Positions 36,281 through 45,610 are shown, counted from the first letter of the stretch. The stretch is 64,000 nucleotides of DNA from Paenibacillus oryzisoli (GCF_001653565.1 NZ_LYPB01000089.1:100851-164850); one strand, 5' to 3'. Notes: a model not told the origin generated them from the letters alone. Numbers and translations: made by a program.

Positions 36281-37072
36281 TCATGGTTTTGTGACGTTCT
36301 CTTTGTCGCGCATCACTTTCACTGCGAATTTCGGGAGTAGAAGCATTCTTTTATAGCGCCACGGCTCCTGAAGAAGGCGGTAAAACCATTCCAGACGTAG
36401 TTTTTGAAAAAAAAGTGGTGCTCGCTTTAGTTTGCCCGAAAGCACATCAAAACTTCCGCCAACTCCCATCATGACTGGTACACCCAATTGTTCTTTGTAT
36501 TTCCCGATCCAAGGCTCTTGGTTAGCCGCAGCTCTACCTACTAGAAGAAGATCAGGTTCAGCATCCTTAATCGCTTGGATCACTTGCGCATCCTCGGCAT
36601 CGCCGAAATAGCCATCTCTTACACCGACTAGGTTCACCTTGGGATAAGTCGTCCGAATTTTCTCAGCCGCCGCTTGAATCACTTCATTTGAAGCACCTAA
36701 AAGGTAAACCTTCCAAGCCTTCTTCTCCCCGACCTTCATAAGCTCGTGGATTAAATCGTAGCCCGGCACTCTTTCTGCCACAGGTTGACCAACGTGATTA
36801 GCTGCCCAAACAACACCCGTTCCATCTGGAACGATTAATTCTGCGCGCTGCATCATCTTCAGATAAGAAGGATCGTCCTGCGCAGCCATCACCATAATTG
36901 GGTTAGCCGTAATAACCTGATGCGGCTGTCTCAATTCGATGACTCTCGTTAAGTAATCGACGGTTTGTTTCATGCTCATTTTGGAGATAGGCACACCGTA
37001 AATGCGCACTTTCGGTATGGCTTTCAATGCGGCCAGTGTTCCTGGCTGATTGGTAACAGAAGTAGAGCTCAT
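36281..37072 (-). CDS. tagA: WecG/TagA/CpsF-family ManNAc transferase
   Basis: A 263-residue GT26 glycosyltransferase. Family motifs are VITANPIMVMAAQDD, LIVPDGTGVVWAA and the Asp/Gly-rich segment RDGYFGDAEDAQ. TagA adds N-acetylmannosamine to GlcNAc-PP-undecaprenol at the inner membrane face; the C-terminal positive residues (KRMLLLPKFAVKVMRDKENV) suit membrane attachment. In Paenibacillus alvei the TagA product is known to be the substrate pyruvylated by CsaB, whose gene lies immediately upstream here. The length is typical. Confidence 0.93.
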   Translation of the reverse strand: MSSTSVTNQPGTLAALKAIPKVRIYGVPISKMSMKQTVDYLTRVIELRQPHQVITANPIMVMAAQDDPSYLKMMQRAELIVPDGTGVVWAANHVGQPVAERVPGYDLIHELMKVGEKKAWKVYLLGASNEVIQAAAEKIRTTYPKVNLVGVRDGYFGDAEDAQVIQAIKDAEPDLLLVGRAAANQEPWIGKYKEQLGVPVMMGVGGSFDVLSGKLKRAPLFFQKLRLEWFYRLLQEPWRYKRMLLLPKFAVKVMRDKENVTKP

Positions 37073-37159
37073 CTTATCTCTTCCTTATTATTGACGTTAT
37101 AGGTTACGTTTTGGTTGCTAATTAGCATTAAATTGTAATTAATAGGAAAGTCGAACTAA

Positions 37160-38296
37160 TCAACTTCCACTCCTCTTATAAAAAGAAACAATCCGCTGCG
37201 CGGGCAGCTGGGCTTGCGCCTTCAGCTGCTCGATGGCGGCGCGCGAGGCAGCCGCCCACTGCTCACGACCATCGAGGAGGCCAAGCGCCTCCTCGGCAAA
37301 GGCCGAAGCATCGAAGCGAGCTGTCGATGCGGCAGCTTTCATACCAAGCCTATGGAGGAACTGGTCGATCTTCGGATCGTACGAGATCCCCACCATAGGC
37401 ACGTACTGCGAGGCTGCATAGATCAATGAATGCAGCCTCATCCCGATCAGCAGGTCGCATCCCGCGACCTGCGCGAGCATATCCTGCGGATGCGTGATGC
37501 CACGCACCATCTCCGCCCTGCTCTTGTGATCGCCCAAGCGGTCGATCACGAACTGCGACGCCACCTCATCCGAGGGGAGGTGGAAGGGCAAGAACCGCAG
37601 CCGCACATCCGTGCGGGCTGCGAGCAGTTCTTGCAGAGACCGCGCGAGAGCTTCCAGCTCGGAGCGGTCCTCGTTCCAGAAGCGGACGGATACGCCGATC
37701 GTCCGCACCGCCACTGCTGCCGCGCCGCCCTCCGACGGCGCGCCAACCCCGCCCTCCCGGAGGGGCAAGCCCATCACCGGGTCGGGCACGACCGTGATGC
37801 GCTCCCGCGGGAGGCGCATCGTACCCAGTAAGTCCGCGGACTCCGTATCGCGGACCGATACGAAGGCGCAGCGCTTAAACACGCTGCGGATCCAGCCAAA
37901 GAACATCGGCCGGCTCACCGGCCCGATGCCTTGCGAATAAATAAACGTTGGCTTCCCGAGCCATTGCGCTATTTTTAACACAGCCAAGTAATACGGGATC
38001 GTCTTCGAGCTAGTGGCATCTTGCAATAGGCTTCCGCCACCACTGATCAAACCATCCGATTCGCGCAAAGCCCGCAACAGCGAACCTGGCTTCATCCGAT
38101 GATAAGCTTTCACTCCGTACATAGCTGCGGTTTTCTCTGGATTGGCTGAAAGCACGATAGGTTCAATCTGAATGCCCTGCGCCTGACTTTGTTCCTGCAA
38201 AGCGAACAGTATCGACTGCAGCACAGCCTCATCCCCGCTATTATCGAAACCATAGTAGCCGGATAACGCTATTTTGACAATTGGGGCTGTACCCAT
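37160..38296 (-). CDS. csaB: Polysaccharide pyruvyl transferase CsaB
   Basis: A 378-residue enzyme that adds 4,6-linked pyruvate ketal to ManNAc of the secondary cell-wall polymer, the ligand of SLH domains. Motifs are GYYGFDNSGDEAVLQSI near the start, SGGGSLLQD near residue 88 and IGMRLHSLIYAA near 285. I start at MGTAPIVKIALSG (38296) with AAGGAG 9 bases upstream; the start lies inside the end of the DUF5693 gene, suggesting coupling. The coding stretch at about 37,200-37,870 is strikingly GC-rich compared with its surroundings. Confidence 0.94.
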   Translation of the reverse strand: MGTAPIVKIALSGYYGFDNSGDEAVLQSILFALQEQSQAQGIQIEPIVLSANPEKTAAMYGVKAYHRMKPGSLLRALRESDGLISGGGSLLQDATSSKTIPYYLAVLKIAQWLGKPTFIYSQGIGPVSRPMFFGWIRSVFKRCAFVSVRDTESADLLGTMRLPRERITVVPDPVMGLPLREGGVGAPSEGGAAAVAVRTIGVSVRFWNEDRSELEALARSLQELLAARTDVRLRFLPFHLPSDEVASQFVIDRLGDHKSRAEMVRGITHPQDMLAQVAGCDLLIGMRLHSLIYAASQYVPMVGISYDPKIDQFLHRLGMKAAASTARFDASAFAEEALGLLDGREQWAAASRAAIEQLKAQAQLPAQRIVSFYKRSGS

Positions 38297-40320
38297 CGTT
38301 TCCAACTCCTTGCGAGTATTTCCCAAGCTGCTATGAGAACTAAGCCGATGATTGCACCTAGCACAAGTCCGTAGAAAATACGGATTAAGGAAATGTGCAG
38401 CGGCGTGTGCAGATGAGCAAACGTATCCACTAAGGAAAGTTGGCCAACGACACCGATGAACAACAAGTACACCGCATGACGATATCGAACGGATAAGTAT
38501 GCTCCCAATACGAATATCGGATGAGCAACTAGGAATTCCTTCGTTCGTGGGCGTACGCCTAATGTATTTTCCAAGAAAGAACGGAATAACTTCTCAAGCG
38601 AAGAAGCTTGTCCTTCATTCCCTGTGCGGGACAAGTAGTAGTAGACAGCTGCAAGCCCTACGCCTGCGATCACAATCCACAACACACTTATATAGGAAGA
38701 AAGCAATTGGCGAATATTCGCGATTTTTTCCTTATACGTATTATTCTCACTAAAGAATAAGAGATACACACCAACTATGGCAATTGGAAGCAAATGCAGC
38801 ATCCCAACCCCTCTAAACTGTTGCAGCACCAAGGAATAGGTCACATGATTCAGCAACGCAACGACATAAACAATGCCTAAGCACGAAATGAGCGATGTTC
38901 GAAGCAGTTGCCATAACCCATAAGCGAGTCCTGATTTCCACTTTGCTGCAACACCCGATCGTACGGATCGAATGGCCAGCATGACCGCAACGCTAGGTGC
39001 ACTAATGGCCGTCGCCAAGGCAAGGCCTTGCGCGTACAAATTCGCCGATAGCGTGTGCAGCGCAACCAATCCAAGCAACCCAACAACAAAGAAAACAATG
39101 GTTAATTCAGGCAGGAAGAACGAAATCATCCATACGATTAAGCTTAATCCGCCTAACAGCAAGAAGAAGCGAGCAATCTTCTGCCACCCTGTCGTCTGTA
39201 CCTCGAATGCCTCAGCCTGTCCTAGTGTAAAGCCTACATCTTGGATACGAGGAATGGCACCATCTTTCCCCTGCAAGGCTGCATAATAGGACGAAAGAGG
39301 ATCAACAAGCTTGCCTTTATCTAAGCTTTTCACTGGTCTGGCATTCAGGAACACCATGCGGATATTGCGATCCTTCACAGCTAATACAAGTCGATCTGAC
39401 ACGCCTTGCACTCGATCTGCAAGCTCGGCTTTCTTCAGCGGCTCTGTCAGTTTCTCGCCATCCTTCTCTGTAAAAGAGTGCAGACGCACAACGTTATAAT
39501 TCGTTTGTTTGGCTAACGTACTAAACCCTTTTTGCGGCTCCTTCAATAGCTCAATTGCTGCGAGTCCAATGCCGTACTTATTAAGCAGATCCGCCATTTT
39601 ATTCAAATTGACTTCTGTATCCTCTTCGGTATACCCAGGAACTTCGTTCCCGTCCACGATGATGCGTTTAACACCGTAACTATGAAACTGCTTCAACAGA
39701 ATATCCATCTCATTCGTATGGAACGGTCTGCGATTTGCTAACCGCACGACGATTTGGAAACCTTGGTCCTTCAACATTTGCAGCGTAATCGGATCTGGAT
39801 CCATCGCCTTGATAGCGGCATCATCCATGCTCATCTGAATGATGAGCCCGTTCCGATTCTTGAAGCTCCAAGGCTTGACACCCACTTGAAGATCCCCAAA
39901 TGTCTTCTGGATCAGCGGCTCTAACTTCTGCTGCGTTTGGTTATCTGCGAACAGCACATAGGTATAGTTCTCGCTCGGGTTCCCAAGCGTTTGGGTCAGC
40001 ATAGCCGCGTCACGTGAGTTGTACATCTCAATACGACGGCTTTCCTTGAACTCCCCCAACGTACTCTCGTAGACAGCCATAGAGCTAATGCCCGCGGCTT
40101 TCATGTTCTTCAGCTCTGTGTTCACAAAGTTCTGAGGATTGGTCTGCACATCGGCAATATCCAATAAATCACGATAGTCGAACACGAACTCAACTTGATT
40201 CGCGGACGTTTCCGTTTGGTGACGTGTATAAGCGAGCGGCAAGGAACACAGCATCCCCACAATCACGATCCACCACAACATATTTCTTAACGGGTTATTC
40301 CAGGTTTGATACAAATTCAC
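38269..40320 (-). CDS. DUF5693 polytopic membrane protein
   Basis: About 683 residues with one N-terminal membrane segment (MLWWIVIVGMLCSLPLAY). An extracytoplasmic domain of about 340 residues follows, then a C-terminal block of about ten membrane helices. It matches the layout of DUF5693 proteins, whose function is not established. It overlaps csaB and stands where Bacillus anthracis has csaA, so a role in assembling or moving the pyruvylated wall polymer is an inference from position. I prefer GTG 40320, 11 bases after AAGGAG; a GTG at 40332 would overlap the ribosome site itself. Confidence 0.82.
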   Translation of the reverse strand: MNLYQTWNNPLRNMLWWIVIVGMLCSLPLAYTRHQTETSANQVEFVFDYRDLLDIADVQTNPQNFVNTELKNMKAAGISSMAVYESTLGEFKESRRIEMYNSRDAAMLTQTLGNPSENYTYVLFADNQTQQKLEPLIQKTFGDLQVGVKPWSFKNRNGLIIQMSMDDAAIKAMDPDPITLQMLKDQGFQIVVRLANRRPFHTNEMDILLKQFHSYGVKRIIVDGNEVPGYTEEDTEVNLNKMADLLNKYGIGLAAIELLKEPQKGFSTLAKQTNYNVVRLHSFTEKDGEKLTEPLKKAELADRVQGVSDRLVLAVKDRNIRMVFLNARPVKSLDKGKLVDPLSSYYAALQGKDGAIPRIQDVGFTLGQAEAFEVQTTGWQKIARFFLLLGGLSLIVWMISFFLPELTIVFFVVGLLGLVALHTLSANLYAQGLALATAISAPSVAVMLAIRSVRSGVAAKWKSGLAYGLWQLLRTSLISCLGIVYVVALLNHVTYSLVLQQFRGVGMLHLLPIAIVGVYLLFFSENNTYKEKIANIRQLLSSYISVLWIVIAGVGLAAVYYYLSRTGNEGQASSLEKLFRSFLENTLGVRPRTKEFLVAHPIFVLGAYLSVRYRHAVYLLFIGVVGQLSLVDTFAHLHTPLHISLIRIFYGLVLGAIIGLVLIAAWEILARSWKRWVQPQLSK

Positions 40321-40493
40321 TAGTTCGTCCACTCCTTAGAGCATTTTACTTTCCAATCCCGTATACACTCGAAAACCTCTCCGCCCCCAAACGCGGGGAA
40401 TACGCCCAATACATGGTAGATTTCGTATCCAGCCATGAATTAGACGAGCTATCCCTCACTTAGGTTCTGAAGAGGTTTTGTACACCTATTATG

Positions 40494-42188
40494 CTATCCG
40501 TCTATACGATTAAGCACGTATTGAATGATACCATCTAGTTGCTGCGCAGCCTCAGGCCCTGTTGCTCCTTGGACTGCAAAGTAAAATTTAATTTTCGGCT
40601 CCGTACCGGATGGACGTAAGCAGAACCATGAACCGTCCTCTAGTTTGAACTTCAACACGTTCTCCCGAGGTAAGCCATTAATCCCTTGTGCATAGTCTTC
40701 AACGGAGCTTACACGTGTACCGCTAATCTCGGTTGGCGGATTCGTTCTCCACGCTTCCACCATGCGGCCAATTTGCTCCACGCCATCTTTCCCTTTAAGG
40801 GTTCTTGATTCCAGTTTTTCCAAAAAGTACCCAAAGGATTCGTATAGCTCTTGCAGCACCTCATACAGGGTTTTGCCTTGCTTCTTATAGTACGCAGCAG
40901 CTTCCGCGATTAACATCGCTGCGATGACAGCATCTTTATCCCTTGCATAATCGCCAGCTAAGTAGCCATAGCTCTCTTCATAGCCAAACAGATACGTGTA
41001 TTCACCTGTTTTCTCGAATTGCGACATCTTTTCACCGATATACTTAAAGCCCGTTAAGGTATTCAGTGTTGGAATACCATAGTGATTCGCGATAACTGCG
41101 CCCATCTCACTCGTTACGATCGTTTTGATCACAACGCCATTAGCTGGAAGCGTTCCACGTTCCTTCATACTCGACAATAAATAGTTCACAATGATCGCAC
41201 CGGATTGATTGCCCGATAACACGACGTATTCACCATTCGGATCTTTCACAACAGCGCCCATGCGGTCAGCATCCGGATCGGTTCCGATGATGATATCGGC
41301 ATTCCAGTCCTTCGCTTGTGCAATGGCTAGTGTGAATGCTTCACGCTCTTCCGGATTCGGCGATTTAACCGTTGAGAACTGTGCATCTGGCAACTCTTGC
41401 TCGGGAACAACACGTACTTGTTCAAAGCCCACGGCCTTGAGAACTTCGCGTACCGGTATATTCCCTGCGCCATGCAGCGGCGTGAAAACCACTCGGAAAT
41501 CATCGCTGATTTCCTTAATAATGTCTGGATTTTGACTAACAGCCGTAACGGCCTTTATGTAAGCCTGATCAACATCATCGCCTAACCAAGCGAGAAGCCC
41601 TTGCGCTTCTGCTTCCTGCTGAGACAACTTTTTCACTTTATCAAAAGTATTGATACTTTGTACGTGATCAATGACTTGCTCTGCAAACTCAGGCACCAAT
41701 TGCCCACCGTCTGCACCGTACACTTTATATCCATTGTATTCTGGCGGGTTGTGGCTCGCCGTCACAACAACACCCGCTGTCGCGCCTAAGTATCTCACGG
41801 CAAAAGAAAGCTGCGGTGTCGCATGCAACGTCTTGAACAAATACGCCTTAATTCCATTACCCGCAAATACTAGCGCAGACTCCAATGCAAACTCAGGAGA
41901 CATATGGCGGGAATCATAAGCTAGAACGATAGCCGGATTAACCGCTCCTGTCCCGTTTACATATTGAGCTAAGCCTTGGCTTGCACGACCCACGGTATAT
42001 ACATTAATACGATTGGTACCCGCGCCAATGACCCCACGGAGACCGCCCGTCCCAAATTCAAGATCTTTATAAAAGCGATCCTCGATTTCTCTCTCGTCTT
42101 CCCGAATAGCTTGAAGTTCTTGCTTCGTTTGCTCATCGACAGCTGGATCTTGGAGCCATAATTGATACTCTGTTTGCACACGCGTCAT
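40494..42188 (-). CDS. pgcA: Phosphohexomutase (phosphoglucomutase/phosphomannomutase, PgcA type)
   Basis: A 564-residue alpha-D-phosphohexomutase. The phosphoserine loop is TASHNPPEYNGYKVYG (about residues 141-156), the metal loop DPDADRMG lies near 305, the sugar loop EESYGYL near 400, and the phosphate loop RPSGTEPKIKFY near the C-terminus. It interconverts glucose-6-P and glucose-1-P, feeding UDP-glucose and cell-surface polymers. AGGAGA lies about 12 bases before the ATG. It lies between fabZ and the wall-polymer genes but is separated from the latter by about 170 bases. Confidence 0.94.
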   Translation of the reverse strand: MTRVQTEYQLWLQDPAVDEQTKQELQAIREDEREIEDRFYKDLEFGTGGLRGVIGAGTNRINVYTVGRASQGLAQYVNGTGAVNPAIVLAYDSRHMSPEFALESALVFAGNGIKAYLFKTLHATPQLSFAVRYLGATAGVVVTASHNPPEYNGYKVYGADGGQLVPEFAEQVIDHVQSINTFDKVKKLSQQEAEAQGLLAWLGDDVDQAYIKAVTAVSQNPDIIKEISDDFRVVFTPLHGAGNIPVREVLKAVGFEQVRVVPEQELPDAQFSTVKSPNPEEREAFTLAIAQAKDWNADIIIGTDPDADRMGAVVKDPNGEYVVLSGNQSGAIIVNYLLSSMKERGTLPANGVVIKTIVTSEMGAVIANHYGIPTLNTLTGFKYIGEKMSQFEKTGEYTYLFGYEESYGYLAGDYARDKDAVIAAMLIAEAAAYYKKQGKTLYEVLQELYESFGYFLEKLESRTLKGKDGVEQIGRMVEAWRTNPPTEISGTRVSSVEDYAQGINGLPRENVLKFKLEDGSWFCLRPSGTEPKIKFYFAVQGATGPEAAQQLDGIIQYVLNRIDG

Positions 42189-42220
42189 CGTCGTAGGTTC
42201 ATCTCCTTTATATGTATGGG

Positions 42221-42649
42221 CTATTTATTAGCAAGGGCGAACATAAGTTCACCTTCAACTACCACTTTATCGCCAACTTTAGCCACAGCTTGACCTTTAA
42301 CAATGGTACCTTTTACCCGTGTAATGGTCATTTCTAAGGTAAGCGTATCGCCAGGCACAACTTGCTGACGCCAGCGAATGCCATCTGCACCTGCAAAAAG
42401 GCCAATTTTGCCTTTATATTCAGGCATCGACAACACAGCTACAGCACCAACTTGCGCTAAAGCTTCCACAATTAGAACCCCCGGCATCACCGGGTAACCA
42501 GGAAAATGCCCTGCAAAGAAAGGTTCATTGATCGTAACATTCTTGATCCCTACCGCTCTAACCCCTTCTTCTACCTCCAATATACGGTCAACCAGAAGGA
42601 ACGGCGGGCGATGAGGAATGATCTCTTGAATTTGATTAATATCTAACAT
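42221..42649 (-). CDS. fabZ: 3-hydroxyacyl-ACP dehydratase FabZ
   Basis: A 142-residue hot-dog-fold enzyme that dehydrates beta-hydroxyacyl-ACP in fatty acid elongation. The catalytic region is AGHFPGYPVMPGVLIVEAL, containing His near residue 48 and Glu near 62. The N-terminal HRPPFLLVDRI is also diagnostic. AGGAG precedes the ATG by about 12 bases. In B. subtilis fabZ likewise lies in the mbl-flhO-flhP neighbourhood. Confidence 0.96.
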   Translation of the reverse strand: MLDINQIQEIIPHRPPFLLVDRILEVEEGVRAVGIKNVTINEPFFAGHFPGYPVMPGVLIVEALAQVGAVAVLSMPEYKGKIGLFAGADGIRWRQQVVPGDTLTLEMTITRVKGTIVKGQAVAKVGDKVVVEGELMFALANK

Positions 42650-42753
42650 CGTTGTTCATACTCCTTTCAAACACTTGTCATAAAATACAAGAAAATTACC
42701 CACAATAGGGAAGTCCCTTCATATCCTGCAGAAGTGAAGGTTCATATAAGGGG

Positions 42754-42794
42754 AGCTTATGTAACGGTCTGTATCACAGACCCCTACATAGGCT
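42754..42794. terminator. Long hairpin between fabZ and the phosphatidyltransferase gene
   Basis: An interrupted inverted repeat (AGCTTATGTA...GGTCTGT / ACAGACC...TACATAGGCT) lies 25 bases past the phosphatidyltransferase stop. The T run (CTTTTT) is on the plus-strand side, so its efficiency for the minus-strand gene is doubtful. Confidence 0.55.
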
Positions 42795-42818
42795 CTTTTT
42801 CCAATTTGTTTGTACTTC

Positions 42819-43337
42819 TTATTTGGCTCGAGCCCCACGATTCAATAGAAGAAACTGAAAAATATAAATGAATGATGTCAAAAAAGAGACCCCGATTACA
42901 TACCACAAATAGGTGATGCCAAAGGTGAACTCAAACACAATAAAGAGGATGGCGAAGTAGTAGAGTACTGTCGTTAGCTTCCCCATAACATTCGCTGGAA
43001 CGGTCATTTTGCCTCTGAAATGAAAGAAGGCGGAGCCAATAATCATACCTGCATCACGAATGAACATAGCCAGGGCTGCCTGCCAAGGAATCATCTCTGA
43101 GATGAGGAGAGAGAGGATGACTGCAATCATCATGCATTTATCTGCTAACGGGTCTAACATGACACCCATCGGAGTGATCATCTTGCGCGTTCTAGCGATG
43201 TAACCATCTAGAATATCCGTTAATCCCGCTACAAGTAAAATGATGAAAGAGGTTCGGATGTAGCCATTGAAAAAAAGCACGAGGTACACGGGGATTAGTA
43301 CAAACCTGCTGATCGTGAGCATGTTCGGTATATTCAA
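42819..43337 (-). CDS. pgsA: CDP-alcohol phosphatidyltransferase, probably phosphatidylglycerophosphate synthase
   Basis: A 172-residue membrane protein with the complete family motif D-x2-DG-x2-AR-x8-G-x3-D-x3-D (in DILDGYIARTRK and GVMLDPLADK, residues about 41-66) and four to six membrane helices. It transfers a phosphatidyl group from CDP-diacylglycerol to an alcohol; glycerol-3-phosphate is most likely from length and motif, but the alcohol cannot be proven. The start is TTG at 43337 with GGAGGAG 5 bases upstream. Confidence 0.82.
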   Translation of the reverse strand: MNIPNMLTISRFVLIPVYLVLFFNGYIRTSFIILLVAGLTDILDGYIARTRKMITPMGVMLDPLADKCMMIAVILSLLISEMIPWQAALAMFIRDAGMIIGSAFFHFRGKMTVPANVMGKLTTVLYYFAILFIVFEFTFGITYLWYVIGVSFLTSFIYIFQFLLLNRGARAK

Positions 43338-43436
43338 AGTACTCCTCCTGCGCTTAAGTATCCGATCCGAATTTGAATTTTTGGTAGATAAAGTCTTTCT
43401 CCATTATACAACTGCTCTTACACAAAATAAACCACT

Positions 43437-43463
43437 AACCCGTCCTTCTTGGACGGATGGGTT
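43437..43463 (-). terminator. Hairpin upstream of the phosphatidyltransferase gene
   Basis: CCGTCC/GGACGG with flanking AACCC/GGGTT and a 5-base loop, in the 205-base gap between the EpuA-like gene and the phosphatidyltransferase gene. It may be a second terminator. Confidence 0.55.
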
Positions 43464-43514
43464 TATCAAGAAATATAGCTCACTTATGAAGTGAAACTTA
43501 TAATGTCTATATTG

Positions 43515-43539
43515 AAAATAAAACTCCCATACGGGAGTT
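43515..43539 (-). terminator. Terminator of the EpuA-like gene
   Basis: A 7-bp stem AACTCCC/GGGAGTT with a GTAT loop is followed by TTTATTTT on the minus strand, four bases past the stop codon. Confidence 0.88.
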
Positions 43540-43542
43540 CGA

Positions 43543-43764
43543 TTAATTCGCAAAAACGAGATCGTATAAATGCCGCCATGTGCTCACATGTAAGATTTCT
43601 GATGAAGGTTGATTGCCGAACTTCGTGTAGCCCACCCATAAACCAATATAGATCGCTGCAATGGCCAGCACGGGAATTCGTACAATTTTGAAAATAAGCC
43701 ATAGAATCTTCTGCCATCTCGGCCTAGGCTTCTTCTTGACTGGAGCAGGCTTATCTGCCACCAT
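43543..43764 (-). CDS. EpuA-family small membrane protein (annotated as RNA polymerase subunit beta in databases)
   Basis: A 73-residue protein with a strongly basic Pro/Lys N-terminus (APVKKKPRPRWQKILW), one membrane helix (about 24-45) and a short external tail. This is the pattern of the EpuA family, often mislabelled as an RNA polymerase beta subunit. It has no resemblance to RpoB. Its role is unknown. It follows flhP by 23 bases and is closed by a terminator, so it is the last gene of the mbl-flhO-flhP unit. Confidence 0.75.
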   Translation of the reverse strand: MVADKPAPVKKKPRPRWQKILWLIFKIVRIPVLAIAAIYIGLWVGYTKFGNQPSSEILHVSTWRHLYDLVFAN

Positions 43765-43787
43765 AGCCTATCCCTTCCTTTCTACGA

Positions 43788-44654
43788 CTATGCACGTAAA
43801 TTGTTCGCCATGTTCATCATCTGGTCAGAGGATGTGATAGCTCGGGAATTCAGCTGCAATGCGCGTTGGACAATAACTAGGTCTGTCATTTCATCCGAGA
43901 GTGTCACATTGGATTGTTCGAGAAAGCCCTGCATTAAGCTAACGCGAGTTGCCTGTGTCGCGGCTACACCGTTCACATCTTGCAAGATATTTGCTTTCTC
44001 ACCCGCTGTAATCCCCGCTGGAAGTGTGTACAAATTATCTCCCATATCTTGAAGAAGCTGCGGTCGTACGACACGCACCAGCTTGATTTGCCCTAATGTT
44101 ACGGGTGCTGCTGCTGGATCTTGTTTATCGTAACCTTGGATGGTACCATCTTGCTCAACGACAGGTCGAAGTCCTGTTGGTACATTAATCGGGCTTCCAT
44201 CGATATCGGCAACATAATGACCTTCTTTGGTCGTAAGCACCGTTCCGCCTTGTCCGTCCGGTGTTAAGCTGAATGCTCCGTTACGTGTCCAAGCGGGTTG
44301 AAATACTTGATCACCATTCTCGTCGACCTTGCTAACGGCTACTTCAAACAAGCCGTCACCTTGAATGGCGAAGTCGGTCGTATTACCTGTCGGCTGAATC
44401 GGCCCTTGTGCCAAATTCGTTTGAATTTGCACAAGTCTCGATCCCCAACCTTGGTTAAACCCAAGCGGCGAGAAGCGGCCTTGTTGGCGAAACCCCTCTG
44501 GCTGTGCTTGCACGTTCGTCAACACATCCTCGAAGGAAGCTTCCTTCTTCTTGAAACCGTTTGTATTCACGTTTGCTATGTTATTGGACAGAATATCCAG
44601 CTTTTGCTGCAAGCTATGCATGGATACCGATGAATTGATCATGGAATTGTTCAT
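43788..44654 (-). CDS. flhP: Flagellar rod/hook-basal body protein FlhP
   Basis: A 288-residue FlgG/FlgF-like axial protein. The N-terminal LQQKLDILSNNIANVNTNGF (about 15-34) and C-terminal VTLSDEMTDLVIVQRALQLN are the rod-protein signatures, and an FlgE/F/G-like central domain lies between (DFAIQGDGLFEV near residue 92). GGAGGAG precedes the ATG by 8 bases. It follows flhO by 24 bases. In B. subtilis FlhO and FlhP form the distal rod. Confidence 0.93.
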   Translation of the reverse strand: MNNSMINSSVSMHSLQQKLDILSNNIANVNTNGFKKKEASFEDVLTNVQAQPEGFRQQGRFSPLGFNQGWGSRLVQIQTNLAQGPIQPTGNTTDFAIQGDGLFEVAVSKVDENGDQVFQPAWTRNGAFSLTPDGQGGTVLTTKEGHYVADIDGSPINVPTGLRPVVEQDGTIQGYDKQDPAAAPVTLGQIKLVRVVRPQLLQDMGDNLYTLPAGITAGEKANILQDVNGVAATQATRVSLMQGFLEQSNVTLSDEMTDLVIVQRALQLNSRAITSSDQMMNMANNLRA

Positions 44655-44678
44655 GTTTGGCTCCTCCGCATGCTAGAT

Positions 44679-45572
44679 TTAGACGCGTCCTACTTCGTTG
44701 GCTGCTTTGTCCATACTTTTATCATAGGATTGAATGACCTTCTGATTGGCTTCATAGGCACGAAGCGCAGACATCATATCGACCATCGATTGTGCGGAAT
44801 CCACGTTCGACCGCTCGATAAAGCCTTGGCGCACTTCAACTTGATCGCCCGGCGCTACTTGCGAGATCGTCGCTTCATCCCCTGGATTAATTCGTAATAA
44901 CCCATTCCCCTCACGAAGTAACAGATTCGGATTCTCCGCACGCGAAAGCATCAAACCGACTGGATCACCTGCCGCATCCAGAATCGGTCTGCCATTGCTG
45001 TCCATGAACTCGCCCTTGGCTGTTACTTTGAAATTGGAGATCGGTTGCCCCGCGCCATCCAACAAGACTAAAGCTTGTCCATCTCGTCCCAATACTAGTT
45101 CGCCATTGGCATTCACTAGCTGACCTGCTGCATCGACAGTGAACTTCCCGTTCAGGGAGTAACGCTGCTCGCCATTCGGGTTCAAGACGGTAAATAGTGC
45201 CTGCGGTTGGAATGTTCGCTCCCCTTCCGCATTTACATATTTACCCGTTGCATCAAATACAACTCCTGGTAGTTGAATGTTAGACACCAATGCAAAATCG
45301 AAGGGATTCTGTGTTTCCTGCAGATCACCCTGGGTGTGAACGGAGATGCTCTCCTCTGAGAACACACCTAAGCTCATTTTTCCAAGCGGCGCTGGAGAGG
45401 CATCTTTTCCACCGCGAATCGTAGAGATCAGCATTTCTGGAAAGGAACGCGACAAGGCATTACCCTGTTTAAAGCCCGGGGAATTCAAATTCGCAATATT
45501 ATTCGTTATGGTATCGTGTCTACGTTGCTCAGAAATCATCCCTGCCGCCGCGGTATACAGTCCTCTTAACAT
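44679..45572 (-). CDS. flhO: Flagellar rod/hook-basal body protein FlhO
   Basis: A 297-residue rod protein, paralogous to FlhP. It begins MLRGLYTAAAGMISEQRRHD with TITNNIANLNSPGFKQ next, and ends with VDMMSALRAYEANQKVIQSY. The central part contains a repetitive region (GQLVNANGELVLG, GEFMDSNGRPILD). GAGGTGA precedes the ATG. It lies 38 bases downstream of mbl, so a flagellar rod pair is joined to a cell-shape gene as in B. subtilis. Confidence 0.93.
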   Translation of the reverse strand: MLRGLYTAAAGMISEQRRHDTITNNIANLNSPGFKQGNALSRSFPEMLISTIRGGKDASPAPLGKMSLGVFSEESISVHTQGDLQETQNPFDFALVSNIQLPGVVFDATGKYVNAEGERTFQPQALFTVLNPNGEQRYSLNGKFTVDAAGQLVNANGELVLGRDGQALVLLDGAGQPISNFKVTAKGEFMDSNGRPILDAAGDPVGLMLSRAENPNLLLREGNGLLRINPGDEATISQVAPGDQVEVRQGFIERSNVDSAQSMVDMMSALRAYEANQKVIQSYDKSMDKAANEVGRV

Positions 45573-45610
45573 CTAGTCACCTCTTAGAAAGTCTTAAATT
45601 AGGTTATCTT

